The notes below the pieces were generated by a model. It was not told the DNA's origin, made no database searches, and saw nothing but the letters and a program-made list of their open reading frames with translations. From contig NC_052480.1 in the NCBI RefSeq assembly GCF_009730915.1, positions 4,774,001-4,838,000 of the forward strand: 64,000 nt of DNA, read 5' to 3'. This DNA comes from Dioscorea cayenensis subsp. rotundata (lineage: Eukaryota; Streptophyta; Magnoliopsida; Dioscoreales; Dioscoreaceae). A program made the translations under genes and the position numbers. Positions 47,459-57,885 of this stretch are shown here, in pieces; position 1 is the stretch's first letter, and every line of letters begins with the position of its first letter.

Positions 47459-48715
47459 TTAGGCTCGGCGGTAGCTACAATAATCATTCCACATTTGCAT
47501 TGCTATTTCATCTCTTTTACGAGCACCTGCAGTTCGCTCAGAGTTCATGGTATCAACATCCTCTCCGTATGACTCATCTCCATTAGGAACAATAGTTTCT
47601 TCGGCTTCATTATCGAAATCCTCAACAGCATCTGTACCATTATGTATACGGATGAAGTTATGCAACATACAACCAGCAACCACTATATCAGTTTGAGAGT
47701 CTATTGGGTGGAAAGTTGCTACTTTAAGGATTGGAAACCTCATCTTCAAAATGCCGATGATGCGTTCAACATGATTCCGTAATGACACATGTCGCAAATT
47801 AAATAGTTTTTTATAATTGTCAGGTCTAGTTTGCGCTCGACCTTGCTCTTGCAAATGGTACCGGACACCTCTATATGAAACAATAAAATTCTGGGTATTA
47901 GCATATCCTGCGTCTATTAGATAATATTTACCCCGTGGGACTTCAAAACCTTGTTCAATCGAACGTTGGAGAATCCTAGCGTTGGAAGCAGAACCTTCCT
48001 AACCAGCTTGTACATATACAAAACGAAGATCAAAATCACATGCAACCATAACATTCTGTGATAATGTTTGCTTCCTGTTTCTATAAGGATCTTACTTATC
48101 CAAAGAAATCGTGATTAGAATATGTGTTCCATCAATAGCACCAACATAATCCTAAAAAATAAACAAACATATAAACATTTATAAGACGAAAAAAAATTCA
48201 CAATAAACTTCATAATATATAGATTTGCCTACCTTGAAATATGGGAAAAAATTTTGGGTATTCTGAATAACCGGTGATGCCAGTGTCGATGGAGGTTCTA
48301 TATATTCACGAACAAGTCGATTAACAGCTTTAAGTACTTTACTAAAATATCGACTCACCATTTCTGCATAATGTTGAAATCGCTCTTGCACATCATTGTT
48401 ACTAGCATTATGAGCTAGAGTGTACATGAACATTGCTAGTTGCTCCTCGACTGTTGTCCGTTTTGAGTTGCAGAGGAGAGATTTTTCTCTTAGACGATCA
48501 ACCAGTGCTTGAAATATATAAGGCTCCATACGAAATTCTCTTTTGCAACGTTCCTTATGACCTTGAAGAATTTCTTGTACATAAACATCACCTGTAAGAA
48601 TGGATGTGTGATGTTCTACATTGCTGGAAGGAGCTAAACATTCTTTTGACCAATTGTTGAGCATGAGTAGGTCATCTTCTTCATTTCTTTTCCTCCAAAG
48701 ATTTAAGGAATCCAT
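47459..48715 (-). pseudogene. Harbinger DDE transposase
   Basis: Two exons, 48233-48715 and 47459-48151, are joined by an 81-bp GT-AG intron. The N-terminal helical part (KREFRMEPYIFQALVDRL, LAMFMYTLAHNASNNDVQER) leads to the catalytic domain, with D in GAIDGTH, D in YLIDAGY and E in HVERIIGILK; all three catalytic acidic residues are present. Two premature stops, both explicable by single changes, lie at about 48094 and 48001. An acidic tail ends QMWNDYCSYRRA. It would have cut and pasted the element at TWA targets. Confidence 0.88.
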
Positions 48716-49008
48716 AGTGAAACAATGGTTAGAACTATGAATTTTTTTTTTCAGTTATGTGTATAATGCAAATGAATTATGTTGTGTATAAATAGGAAAA
48801 AATGATAACGGCTATAATTATAACGACTATATTTACAACGGCTATTTTTCAAAATTTAATTACCAACGGTTATATTTATTATGTAATAATTATTTATTAT
48901 GCAAAACAAACACTCATTATATAAGAAAAAAATATGTAATAATTTTTGTAATATTTTTTTATTTTGTTACCCAAACACCCATTCTGTAGGAATAAAATAT
49001 TCAAGCTT

Positions 49009-50298
49009 GCAAAGGAATTTCATGTCTAGCTGGAAACCCAAGGGAGACCAGGTGAGTTGGTAGTGGCTATTATTTTAAATAATTGGATTATTATTATTAT
49101 TTTGAAAAAATTATTTAAAAGCTAGTATTTTGAAAATAATGGTTTAATTATTTCATTTTATTATGTTTAATTGCATATAATGTTGAAATACATTTATATT
49201 TATTAGGCCGTCAATGTGCCATGACAATCGTATTGATTCATCCATTTTGTATAATTATATGTATTTGCAAATAGTGAAAATACATGTATATGTGATTTAA
49301 TTATTCGGTTAATGTATTTATTTTTTATGGTTACATATGCTTAGATTTGGAATGATTTGTGAAACCATATGTGCATATTAAAATGTTTTACCGACAATAT
49401 TTATGGAATTGGTTTTCATTCCTAGTATAGGAATAATATCATAGATCTGGACTTTACTAGTATTATGCATGTATTGTACTGTGAATGCTTATCCTAGATA
49501 AGGACCCTGTGATATGATTTATACAGATTGTATTATTGTTGCATCTACATGATGGTTTGGATGGTGATAGTGGGCTAAGGCCCGACTGCTGCAGTAATGG
49601 GTTCCCAAGAGCCAGCCTTTAGAGGTGGCGTGGTTGACCTGAGTGTTGATTTGTCCAGATCGGGTGGGATCGTAGAGCTCTGATTGGATGATACATCGGG
49701 ATCCCGGGGTCACCACATGGGACCGGTGGGTCAACGTCAAGGTTATGAAGACCTTGGCGGCTCCCAACCTAGTCGCGACGGCGACTAAGTCGGGGAGGGT
49801 TTTTAGACTGCGGATTTGAGGATGGTTTTTATATTATCTGTTGTTTTGATATTGATTTGTGATGAATTTATGTTTCAAAAGTTCTTTAAAAATGTATTTT
49901 ATTAGAATTCTGGTATTTGTGAAAGTTGGGAAAATTATTTGAGAAATTGATCTTTATATGCTTTATGTACACTATATTTAATTATTTAAAATTATTGAGC
50001 CACTATCGACCAACTGAACATGTTGTAGTTGCAGGAGCAGGACCCTAATAGATCACCTGATCGAATATAGAGTTAGTCAGGGTTGAGTCCAAGATTGCAG
50101 TGGGTCCCATACCTTTTTTTCTATTTGTTGATGTCGTGATCTTGTAGCGGTTGTACTTGTAAATTTGAGTTATTATATTTGATGTATTTATGTATTTGAA
50201 CCTGTAGTTGGTGTAAAGATGTAAATTGTGATCTGTAAGTCTTGATTTGGTTTTTGATGGGTGCCACATTTACCTTGGTAGAAGGGGTGGGTGTGACA
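49009..50298 (+). repeat. Right part of solo LTR copy 2
   Basis: From about 49540 to 50298 it is the inverse of 20640-19867 (shared: 'ggatgatacatc', 'gaagaccttggcggctcccaa', 'gggttgagtccaagattgca'). 49009-49540 is LTR-type non-coding sequence not shared with copy 1. Confidence 0.8.
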
Positions 50299-50663
50299 CT
50301 TTCAATTTGTATCTTTTTGGTCATTAGATATTTATTTCTTTTCACCGGGAGGTCACTTAGGGTTTTCCGGTCAATTTTAAATGATGTGGCAATAAAAAAT
50401 ACCATGTCGCTTTATTTTAATATTTTCTCTCATCCTAGCTAGAGAGAACCCATTAGCCGAATGCTGACTCGGCTTACTAAATCCGGAAAATAAAGTAAAC
50501 AACGTGGAATTTTCAGCTGTCACGTCATTTAAAATTGGCCACAAAACCCCAAGTGACCTCCCGGTGAAAACAAATCAATATCTAATAATAAAAAAGATAC
50601 AAATTGAAACACAATGACCAAAAATGGAAATCAGTCATACACGCTAACCACATAAAAATTTAC

Positions 50664-50741
50664 CCCCATTAAAGCATTATATATGTTTTAATTGACAAGA
50701 ATCCCCATTAAAGCATTATATATGTTTTAATTGACAAGAAT
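50664..50741. repeat. 39-bp tandem duplication at the MITE edge
   Basis: Units 50664-50702 and 50703-50741 (CCCCATTAAAGCATTATAT...) are identical or nearly so. The first unit overlaps the right target duplication of the MITE. Confidence 0.9.
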
Positions 50742-51034
50742 CCTAAAACCTCTAGTTTCAACTACAAGACAAGTGATTTTCAGATTACTCTTGAACTGCA
50801 AGATAATTTTCAATTTATTGATTCTGATTTAAATCATAGATATAGACATTGTCTGAAAGGAAGGTTGTAATGGTACGTACGTAGTATGACCCTACTAAAT
50901 TTTTTTTACCCATTTTCTCATATCAGACAATATTAAGCATCCATTTTATATCCAAAAACCCATTCAATCAATGAACCAATACACAGTTTGTGGAAAATCA
51001 TCAAACAAAATAAAAATTAAAACAATAAAACATG

Positions 51035-51575
51035 TCAAGGTCCTTGAGACCTTGGAGTAGTGAGTGGAAACAAAGGCAACAACTCAGGGTCTGAAACCCT
51101 AGAAGACAAAGACCTTGGAGAAGGATGAAGATAAAACCTCCTTTCCCTGATTGCCTTCTCTTCTTCAGCTTCATTCAAACATGAAGAAGACGATGGAGAA
51201 CTCTCCTTTTCACAAAAATCAAGTTGTGATAAACTCTTAGAAGGTGAAACCAATGACTTAAAAGGCGGAGATAAAACCCTAGAATAGAGAGCATGAAGAA
51301 GAGTATCAGGTTTCACTATCATGAGACTAAATGAAGAAGTTGAAGAAGTAGAAGAAGCAGAAGAAGATGATGATGACCTTAAGCCTTGCCCTCTGTCATG
51401 AAGCTTGAAAAGTCGGCTTTCGTATTCCGGTGACCTTCAGCGATGTTGGTGGCGGTGGAGGAGGAGGAGGATGTTGTTTTATGTTAGGACCAGTGAGACG
51501 TTGCACCACCTCCATGAAGTTGCATGCATCTGCATGAACAAATGTTGTGCCTTGTGCTTGTGATTTCTCCACCAT
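51035..51575 (-). pseudogene. VQ-motif protein gene with a one-base frame break
   Basis: The ATG at 51575 begins MVEKSQAQGTTFVHADACNF and runs into the VQ signature FMEVVQRLTG (F-x3-VQ-x-LTG) near residues 20-29, then a proline stretch and KVTGIRKPTF. At about 51408-51412 the frame must shift by one base to continue KLHDRGQGLRSSSS. It then stays open as SLMIVKPDTLLHALYSRVLS, SPSKSLSQLDF and RERRFYLHPSPRSL to the stop at 51035. VQ proteins are small plant co-regulators that bind WRKY factors in the nucleus; this layout resembles the VQ4/VQ31 type. Intronless, about 180 residues if continuous. The break could be a real mutation or an assembly error. Confidence 0.8.
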
Positions 51576-53044
51576 TTTATGTGGTTATTTTTCACAATAA
51601 AGTGCTCAGGAAGACCACGGAAAGCCTATATATATATATATATATATTAGAAATATATTAGTGAAATTTCTCATTCGTTATTTCTAGGAAGATGAGATTT
51701 CCATGACTGGAAGGCAGGGAAGGAAAGAACTAAAAAGAAAACGGAAAAGAAAAGGACTTAAAAAAAAAAAAAATTAAATTGCATTAGAGTTTTTGTTGTT
51801 TTCTTGTGAGATGTACTCAGGAAACATCGCAGAGTTTGTAGGTTTGTTGTTTAAAAGGAATTATAAAACAAAGAGCGATGACTTTTTTTGTGATAATTAA
51901 TTGCAGTGATTGGATTAGAGTCAAAAAGAGATGGCTTTATAAAATTTATTAAAAAAATTGCAGCAAATTCAGAATTACTATGAACTATATAAATATATAT
52001 GAGCACTATAAATTGCAAAAAAATTAAAAGGATGAATGAGAGAATTACTCACCTAGATGTGATTTTTTTTTTCTCCGAAACGCATGCAGGGGAAATTACC
52101 GGAGTATTACTGGAGAAAGGCTGAGAATGAAAATGAAAGATAAAGTTTTATATGATTTCTTGAAGAGAATGAAAAGAAGAAACAACGGATTGGATGGAAA
52201 TGCTCTTATATGTTTTCATTAATTTGAAAGAAGAGAATGCTTTGAAGGAGAAACTGAATGAATGTAAGAGAGAGAAAGAGAGAGAGTTTGAACATGTATT
52301 TTATGGCAAATATCTTTTGAAATTCCAGCGAGAAAAAGAGAAGCAGTTTAAGATTTTAGCATTTCAATGGGATGAAACCAGTTTGGACAAAATGGAAGGT
52401 TGCGGTTGTAGGATAGGGTGTATGTTTGACTGATTAAAAGTACTTGAACGCCCCTCTCATAAATCTATTATTTTAAAAAATAATAAATATAAAAAAGAAA
52501 AAAAATATTTTTTTTAAACATACCCTTGTATTTCATTACTATTTTTTTAAAAAAAATTATTTTCTATTTCCTTGACTACAGTGAGGACGAGCATGGATGA
52601 TCCAGGATCTTTACTCAGTGGAGGAGGAATTTATTATATATATATATATATATTAATTTTAATGGGTCAAATGATATAAAAATAAAAAAATAAAAAATGT
52701 TTGTAACTATAAATACAATAATGACTCTAAAAGGCATAATGGACATTTCAAGTTTTAGTGGGGGCAACCGCCTATCTTTTAAAAAATAATAAATACAACA
52801 AACTTTAATTAACTTTACTAAAATACATATGTATCACTAATCCTGTAACTAATACAATGTTTATCCATGTCACACAGATGACATCTATGAATTTTGATCT
52901 CAATCAATGGATATAATTACTGCTGAAACTAATAAAAACATATAAGAAACATGAGTAGGGAATTATAAAATGGCGTGTAGTTAGCTTTGAATTGGCTTAA
53001 TTAATAATAATGTTGATAATTCAGAGAATAATCACCTAATTTTA
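51576..53044. other. Intergenic: VQ upstream region and GDPD downstream region
   Basis: A TA run at 51627-51648 lies 50-70 bp upstream of the VQ ATG and could serve as its TATA region. A CAT/T-rich zone and an 79-codon K/E-rich open frame at 52194-52433 look like low-complexity DNA. No other gene. Confidence 0.5.
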
Positions 53045-56000
53045 TCAGGGCAAAAGGAAACCTTCCTCCAGGCATTCTGTTTTCATGTTCTGCATTAGGC
53101 CTTGCAGAAGAGAAGGCTGACCTGTAACAATGGCATCGACATGTTCGAATAACATTTTCCGCATTGAGTCCATGTCGTCGACAGTCCAGGCGTACACTTT
53201 TTTATTCTGTCTGTTGGTATGCTATCTTTGTTAGCATGTTTTTGTAGAGTAGGATACCGTATAGAATTAATCGATGTAGATGAAAATGACCATAGTATAA
53301 ACAATCTCACCTATGCAAGGTGCGAACAAGTTTCTTGTCGATCAGAGGGTGATAAACCCCGACGATATTAGCACCTCTCATTCTAAGTATGCGGCTTTTT
53401 GCACCAGTTGAAGGGTCCTCCATGACGATGTACCCGACCTTGAACAAAAACAAATGCAGAAAAGTTAGGCAAAGAACTTGCAGAAATGGAGGGGTTTAAG
53501 AGAGTTGATAAAATGAGCAATCACAAAGGTAAGACAATCATTTGTAACTAGAAGTACGGTAGTAATCAGATTTACATCATGATAATTGAAGCATCTTACC
53601 GAAATATCAGGTGACAACCTGATCACATCTCTTCCTATTATATCACTTTTTGCCCAAACAACACAGTTTCTGCAATTCGTTTTCTGAACCTGTCAACATC
53701 CTCAACATGTAAAGGAATAGAAAAAGAAACAGAAAAAGAATTTATTATTGGGCATTAAACATCAAAAGCTATGAACGGCAAGTATAAATATCATTGGAGG
53801 TTACAAGGCTGTGAAATAGAACTGCTCCAATTCAGATGTACAAAATAACAAAAAGTTTGTTGTTGAGTGTTTCAGATCCTTGTGACAATGACAAATGCAA
53901 ACTATCACAGACACAGGTTTCCTTGCAAGTTCATGACACTTGTAGCTGGCAATGTAACAATGCCCATTCATCTAGTAAAATCAGCATACAATAGCAGATC
54001 ATGGAATAACCCATGCATTTAGCTAAACCCCTACGCACACAATAAGTTGTATGTATTTATAATATAATTACTCTTCTTTCTTGTTTCAACTGTTATTAAA
54101 AGGAAGAAATCAATGTTTTCGTTGGCTTTTCTACACAAGAAATGAATCAAAGCTAGACAAACTTTCATGGACAGAGGTTGATTGGTTGAGTGATTAGGGT
54201 CCTAGGAGTTGAGTATGAACCAGGGGTAACCAGAGGTACAAAAGTCTGAGAAGAATAACCAACCATAAAACCATAACTACAAAAATGAATCTGGCCAACC
54301 AGAAGGGCAGAATTTTTGAAGGAACAAAAACATGAAAGAGACTTACAAGAGAGAGTATGTCTGTTGCTAAGCCTTTCTCATAGGATGGAGGCCCAACTTT
54401 GACATCAAGGATCACCTGCCTGACCGACTTTGATACCAACTACAGGACAATCAAATTGCAAAAAAAATTAAGCATGCACAGTTTTAAGTTGCCAACTTAA
54501 AATGAAATCATTTATTGCTAGAGATAGAGAGAGAGCTATTGCAGAAATTTACCTCTAAAGCGTCTCTAGCAGCCAGAACCTTGTGCTTGGTAGACTCATG
54601 TCTTGTCTGAAAGCCAGAATTTAATTTCTTTATCTGCATGATAAATGAAACCAATTAAAAGATATAAAAAAAGGGTAGGTAGATTCAATGAACAAGAAAG
54701 TGTAAACAGCTATATTAGCATCAGCAACTACAATGTAAACCAACATTATTATGGGAATAAGAAAATATTGGAAGATGACAAGATGTTGAAATTGAACTAA
54801 GAAGGCAGCAATACACATTATTTAATAGTGAATGTTACGTGTTCAATGACCAGTTAGAATTATGCTACAAACCATCTTTGGCTGATAAAATACAAGAATA
54901 GTCAGAAATCAAATTATGCTTCCAAGAGAAAGGAAGATAATAAAAGAAAAGCCATAAGACATCCAAAACCATTTTATACATGCTGCATCACTTGGATGAA
55001 CGTTGAATTATATCACTGTGGAAGACAGGGCACCATGCATGGAAGGGAGAACGAAAATACAGAAAATTCCAGCAGTATTATCATTATTCTATCACATACG
55101 TGACCTGCAATAGTGACTGTTTAAATGATTCTGCAAGTAATTCAGGCACTGGTATGCCACTTGTTGAAATAGAAAACAAACATTTCAAGGTTCATAATAA
55201 TATAGTTGATACAATGGCTATACTGTTCAACATCGGTTTCATTTCAGCAAACATAGGAAGAATTTTTTTTTTGTTGCAGCAAATTTTGTGCTAATAAAAC
55301 TTGGGCAAGTAATGCAAAACCATTTCTTCTTTAAACTAATGGGGCATCTCCATACCGCATTCCAGTGAACCTATATCCTACGAGGCTCAATCTGCTTGAA
55401 TGATTGACATTTACGTTTTACAACCAAAGCTTGAAAATAAAAATAAGCTTCTAGATGAACTTGTTAAGTCATAAACAGAACATTAATCCCAAATGAGATT
55501 ATTTGATTTCACCTCTTATCCATATAAATATTTCTATTACATGCCTCTTGTCAAACACTAAAGATCAGGCGTTACATGAAGAAAAGTTGTTCATCATAGT
55601 TGTGTGAGTGGTTAAAATTATGAACTTAGGGATATACAAGATCCGTATGAAGAATAAATCTAAAGGCAAACTGCCTGCATTAAATTTTGTGAATAATCTA
55701 AATTTAGCCCCATGATCCATTGTAAAATGAATGTTAAAAGACTAGAAACAACTGAATGCCTTGACAAACATTTCAATGTGAATTAAAACTAAAATACCCA
55801 CTTATACGCAAAGAAAAAATCTCACCTCATCAACACTCATGTAGCCAACTTTTGCTGTATCATTACCAGATATCCTCTGCAGATCCCTGCCTGGATAATG
55901 TGAGAATCAGGTGGAGACAAAAGCGCTGTTACCTAATTCGAAATATTATTGTCTTAAAACTATTTGTAGATAGTTTAAAAAAATCATAAAATCTAAGGTT

Positions 56001-57009
56001 AAATGCATAAATAAAAGTAACTAGTCAAGAACTTTTTCAGAGAAGGTTAGACTTGACATTGACATTCAGTCAAAATGAACGGTTCATTTCTTAGGCTGCT
56101 CTTTGAGGGTGCAAGTCTCCCATGCTAATTGCATAAGGCTATGTTGTTGAGCGTATCAGTGATATCAAACTTATTGGTCTCTAGCAAGCAGCAAACTTTT
56201 TTGAGGTTTTAATCCATGACAATCTGAAAAGGCCTTTATAAGAATAAGTATGCACCAATTTGCTTCCACATACTTTCCACTATTTTCCTTCTCTTTCCAT
56301 CAATCCAAACACAACCAACATAATTAAATAACTAGACCTCAAAGAATTTAAGAAATGTGAAACTAAAATATACCTGTCATGGAGAGCAAGCAATACTCCA
56401 TCAGAAGATCGAGATATATCTATCTCAATGCAATCTACGTGAGAATCAATGGCAAATCGATATGCATCCATCTGATTCATTTAAAACATTAATTACCACT
56501 GAATCAAAGACTCATAAATATAGATAACATATCAAGAACCAAAAACGTCTCTTTCCTTATATAGAATTCCAACATCATAATAAAAAAATCACAAATTTCA
56601 TAGCCCAGTCAAGAACATCAGATGAGTTTCACACTCACACCAGCTACTAATCACTCACAGTGTTGGGAAAAGCCTTGCTTGAATCACCACCATGAGCGCA
56701 CACAAGTGGAGGGTTCTCCAGCCATCCGCACTTCCGAGATCGCATCTGAATCACTGAAAAACTCAATTCTCGGCAACTAAAATCAAAGAAAACATGGATG
56801 AATGATTACGATTACCAAAAGCGTACCTGATTGAATCGGCGAAGACGGAAGTGGAAGAAGATGGGAGGAACGAGGGCGAGGAGGACCAGCACTGGGAGAA
56901 GCCGGAGCAGCCTCCTAGAAGTGAGTCTCGGGAGGCGGACCTCGTTCGCCATTGGAGAGCGAAGGGAAGGAAGCCGAGATCTCCTCCATGGCCGAGGGAC
57001 GAAGCTCAT
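53045..57009 (-). CDS. GDPD4: Glycerophosphodiester phosphodiesterase, GDPD4-like (328 aa, 9 exons)
   Basis: Exons: 56827-57009, 56659-56745, 56374-56471, 55826-55886, 54553-54633, 54347-54439, 53600-53689, 53311-53438, 53045-53210. All introns are GT-AG and the sum is 987 bases in frame. The start is MSFVPRPWRR; a hydrophobic segment at about residues 34-51 (LLRLLPVLVLLALVPPIFF) predicts an N-terminal membrane anchor. The GDPD domain follows: VCAHGGDSSKAFPNTMDAY, CIEIDISRSSDGVLLALHDR, VILDVKVGPP, VGVYHPLIDKKLVR, VYAWTVDDMDSM. The enzyme hydrolyses glycerophosphodiesters to glycerol-3-phosphate and an alcohol. The catalytic HD and E-x-D residues are present; the usual HRG is HGG here. The C-terminus (TECLEEGF) fits GDPD4. 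It appears intact. Confidence 0.88.
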
Positions 57010-57885
57010 CCCTCTCTCGGTGCTATCGAGTTCTCGTGTCTGTTTTTTCTAATCATTTATTAATGTCAGTAATACAAGACTATTATTAATTTCTACCGTA
57101 ATTAATATGTTGTGATTTTTATTTATCTTCTGAGTAATAATTAAGTTACTTTAATTTTGTTACTCCTCAGTTCCTAAATACATGTTGTTTAAAAAAAAAA
57201 TATTTTAAAATAATGGTCATTTTACAATATCAAGGTAATATTTTTTCTTTTTTTTTTTTCCAATTTTACCCATTTTTAATTTTCTAAGTTATATAAATGA
57301 AGAGACTAATATTTATAATCCCAAAAAAAATTGCATGATTTCAAAAAATGAATAGTTTAATAATTTTATTATTTTTTATATTAAAATTTAAATAATTTAA
57401 TGTTATTCTTAATTCTTATGCAACATCCAACATGTATTTAAGAACTGAGAAAGTAATAAATATCTAAATACGGAAATAAATATGCTTGCTTGATTATAAA
57501 TAAATAAACAATAAAAAAATCATTATATTCAAAATCCAAATAATTATTTGAGTATGGATTAACCAAAAAAAAACTCAGTCATGATATTCTTCACTTCCAT
57601 TGTAACTGCTTCCATTAACAGCTTGTACAATCATTGTGTTTATGGTTTTCAATCTCATATAAATATATATATATATATATATATCAATAAAGCTTTTCTA
57701 CAAGTATATCATGTTTATCAAGACCTGTAAAGCCATCCCCTTTTCTATAATAGAGTTAATGGCCCTCAACTGTAAATGATCCATTTCATAACATCCAACA
57801 CTGGACTAAAGGTATATATAGTTCTTATGAGGATCATTGGCATCTTCATGTGTATATCGATGAGATATTTGATGGCCTTGTAGCA
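57010..57885. other. Intergenic between SPS 3' end and GDPD4 5' end
   Basis: This 876-bp AT-rich stretch has an AT microsatellite at 57664-57684. It must contain the SPS 3' UTR and the GDPD4 promoter, but I can point to no specific element with confidence. Confidence 0.5.

Larger units (their letters stand above)
42952..49008. mobile_element. PIF/Harbinger DNA transposon (~6 kb), degenerate
   Basis: It interrupts the solo LTR just after GACCTAA (candidate TAA target). The left end reads GGCCCTGCTTGAAT and the right end ATTCAAGCTTGC, an imperfect TIR; the right terminus is eroded, so the last bases are uncertain. It carries the two genes expected of plant PIF/Harbinger elements, in convergent orientation: a Myb/SANT-like ORF1 (plus) and a DDE transposase (minus). 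Both are broken. Confidence 0.85.
42826..50298 (+). mobile_element. Solo LTR, copy 2, split by a Harbinger transposon
   Basis: It begins TGTAATACCTTGAACCTG and ends GGGTGGGTGTGACA, with the duplication CTTTC at 42821-42825 and 50299-50303. The first ~125 bp and the last ~760 bp match the inverse of 19867-21710; the middle (about 49010-49540) differs from that copy. With no internal coding domain it is a solo LTR, or a related non-coding LTR element. Confidence 0.82.
42763..50665. mobile_element. Mutator-type MITE with 9-bp target duplication, host to two nested elements
   Basis: The outer ends are TAGGGTAAATTTTT and AAAAATTTACCC with the duplication CCATTAAAG at 42754-42762 and 50666-50674. 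The left arm (42763-42825 then 50304-50430) and the right arm (about 50480-50665) are inverted copies (CACCGGGAGGTCACTT against AAGTGACCTCCCGGTG), so most of the ~420-bp element is palindromic. It is split at 42825 by the solo LTR. It has no coding capacity. Confidence 0.88.

Noticed and set aside
52194..52433. 79-codon K/E-rich open frame between the VQ gene and GDPD4
   Set aside because: Low-complexity A/G-rich DNA; no motif, no splice context.
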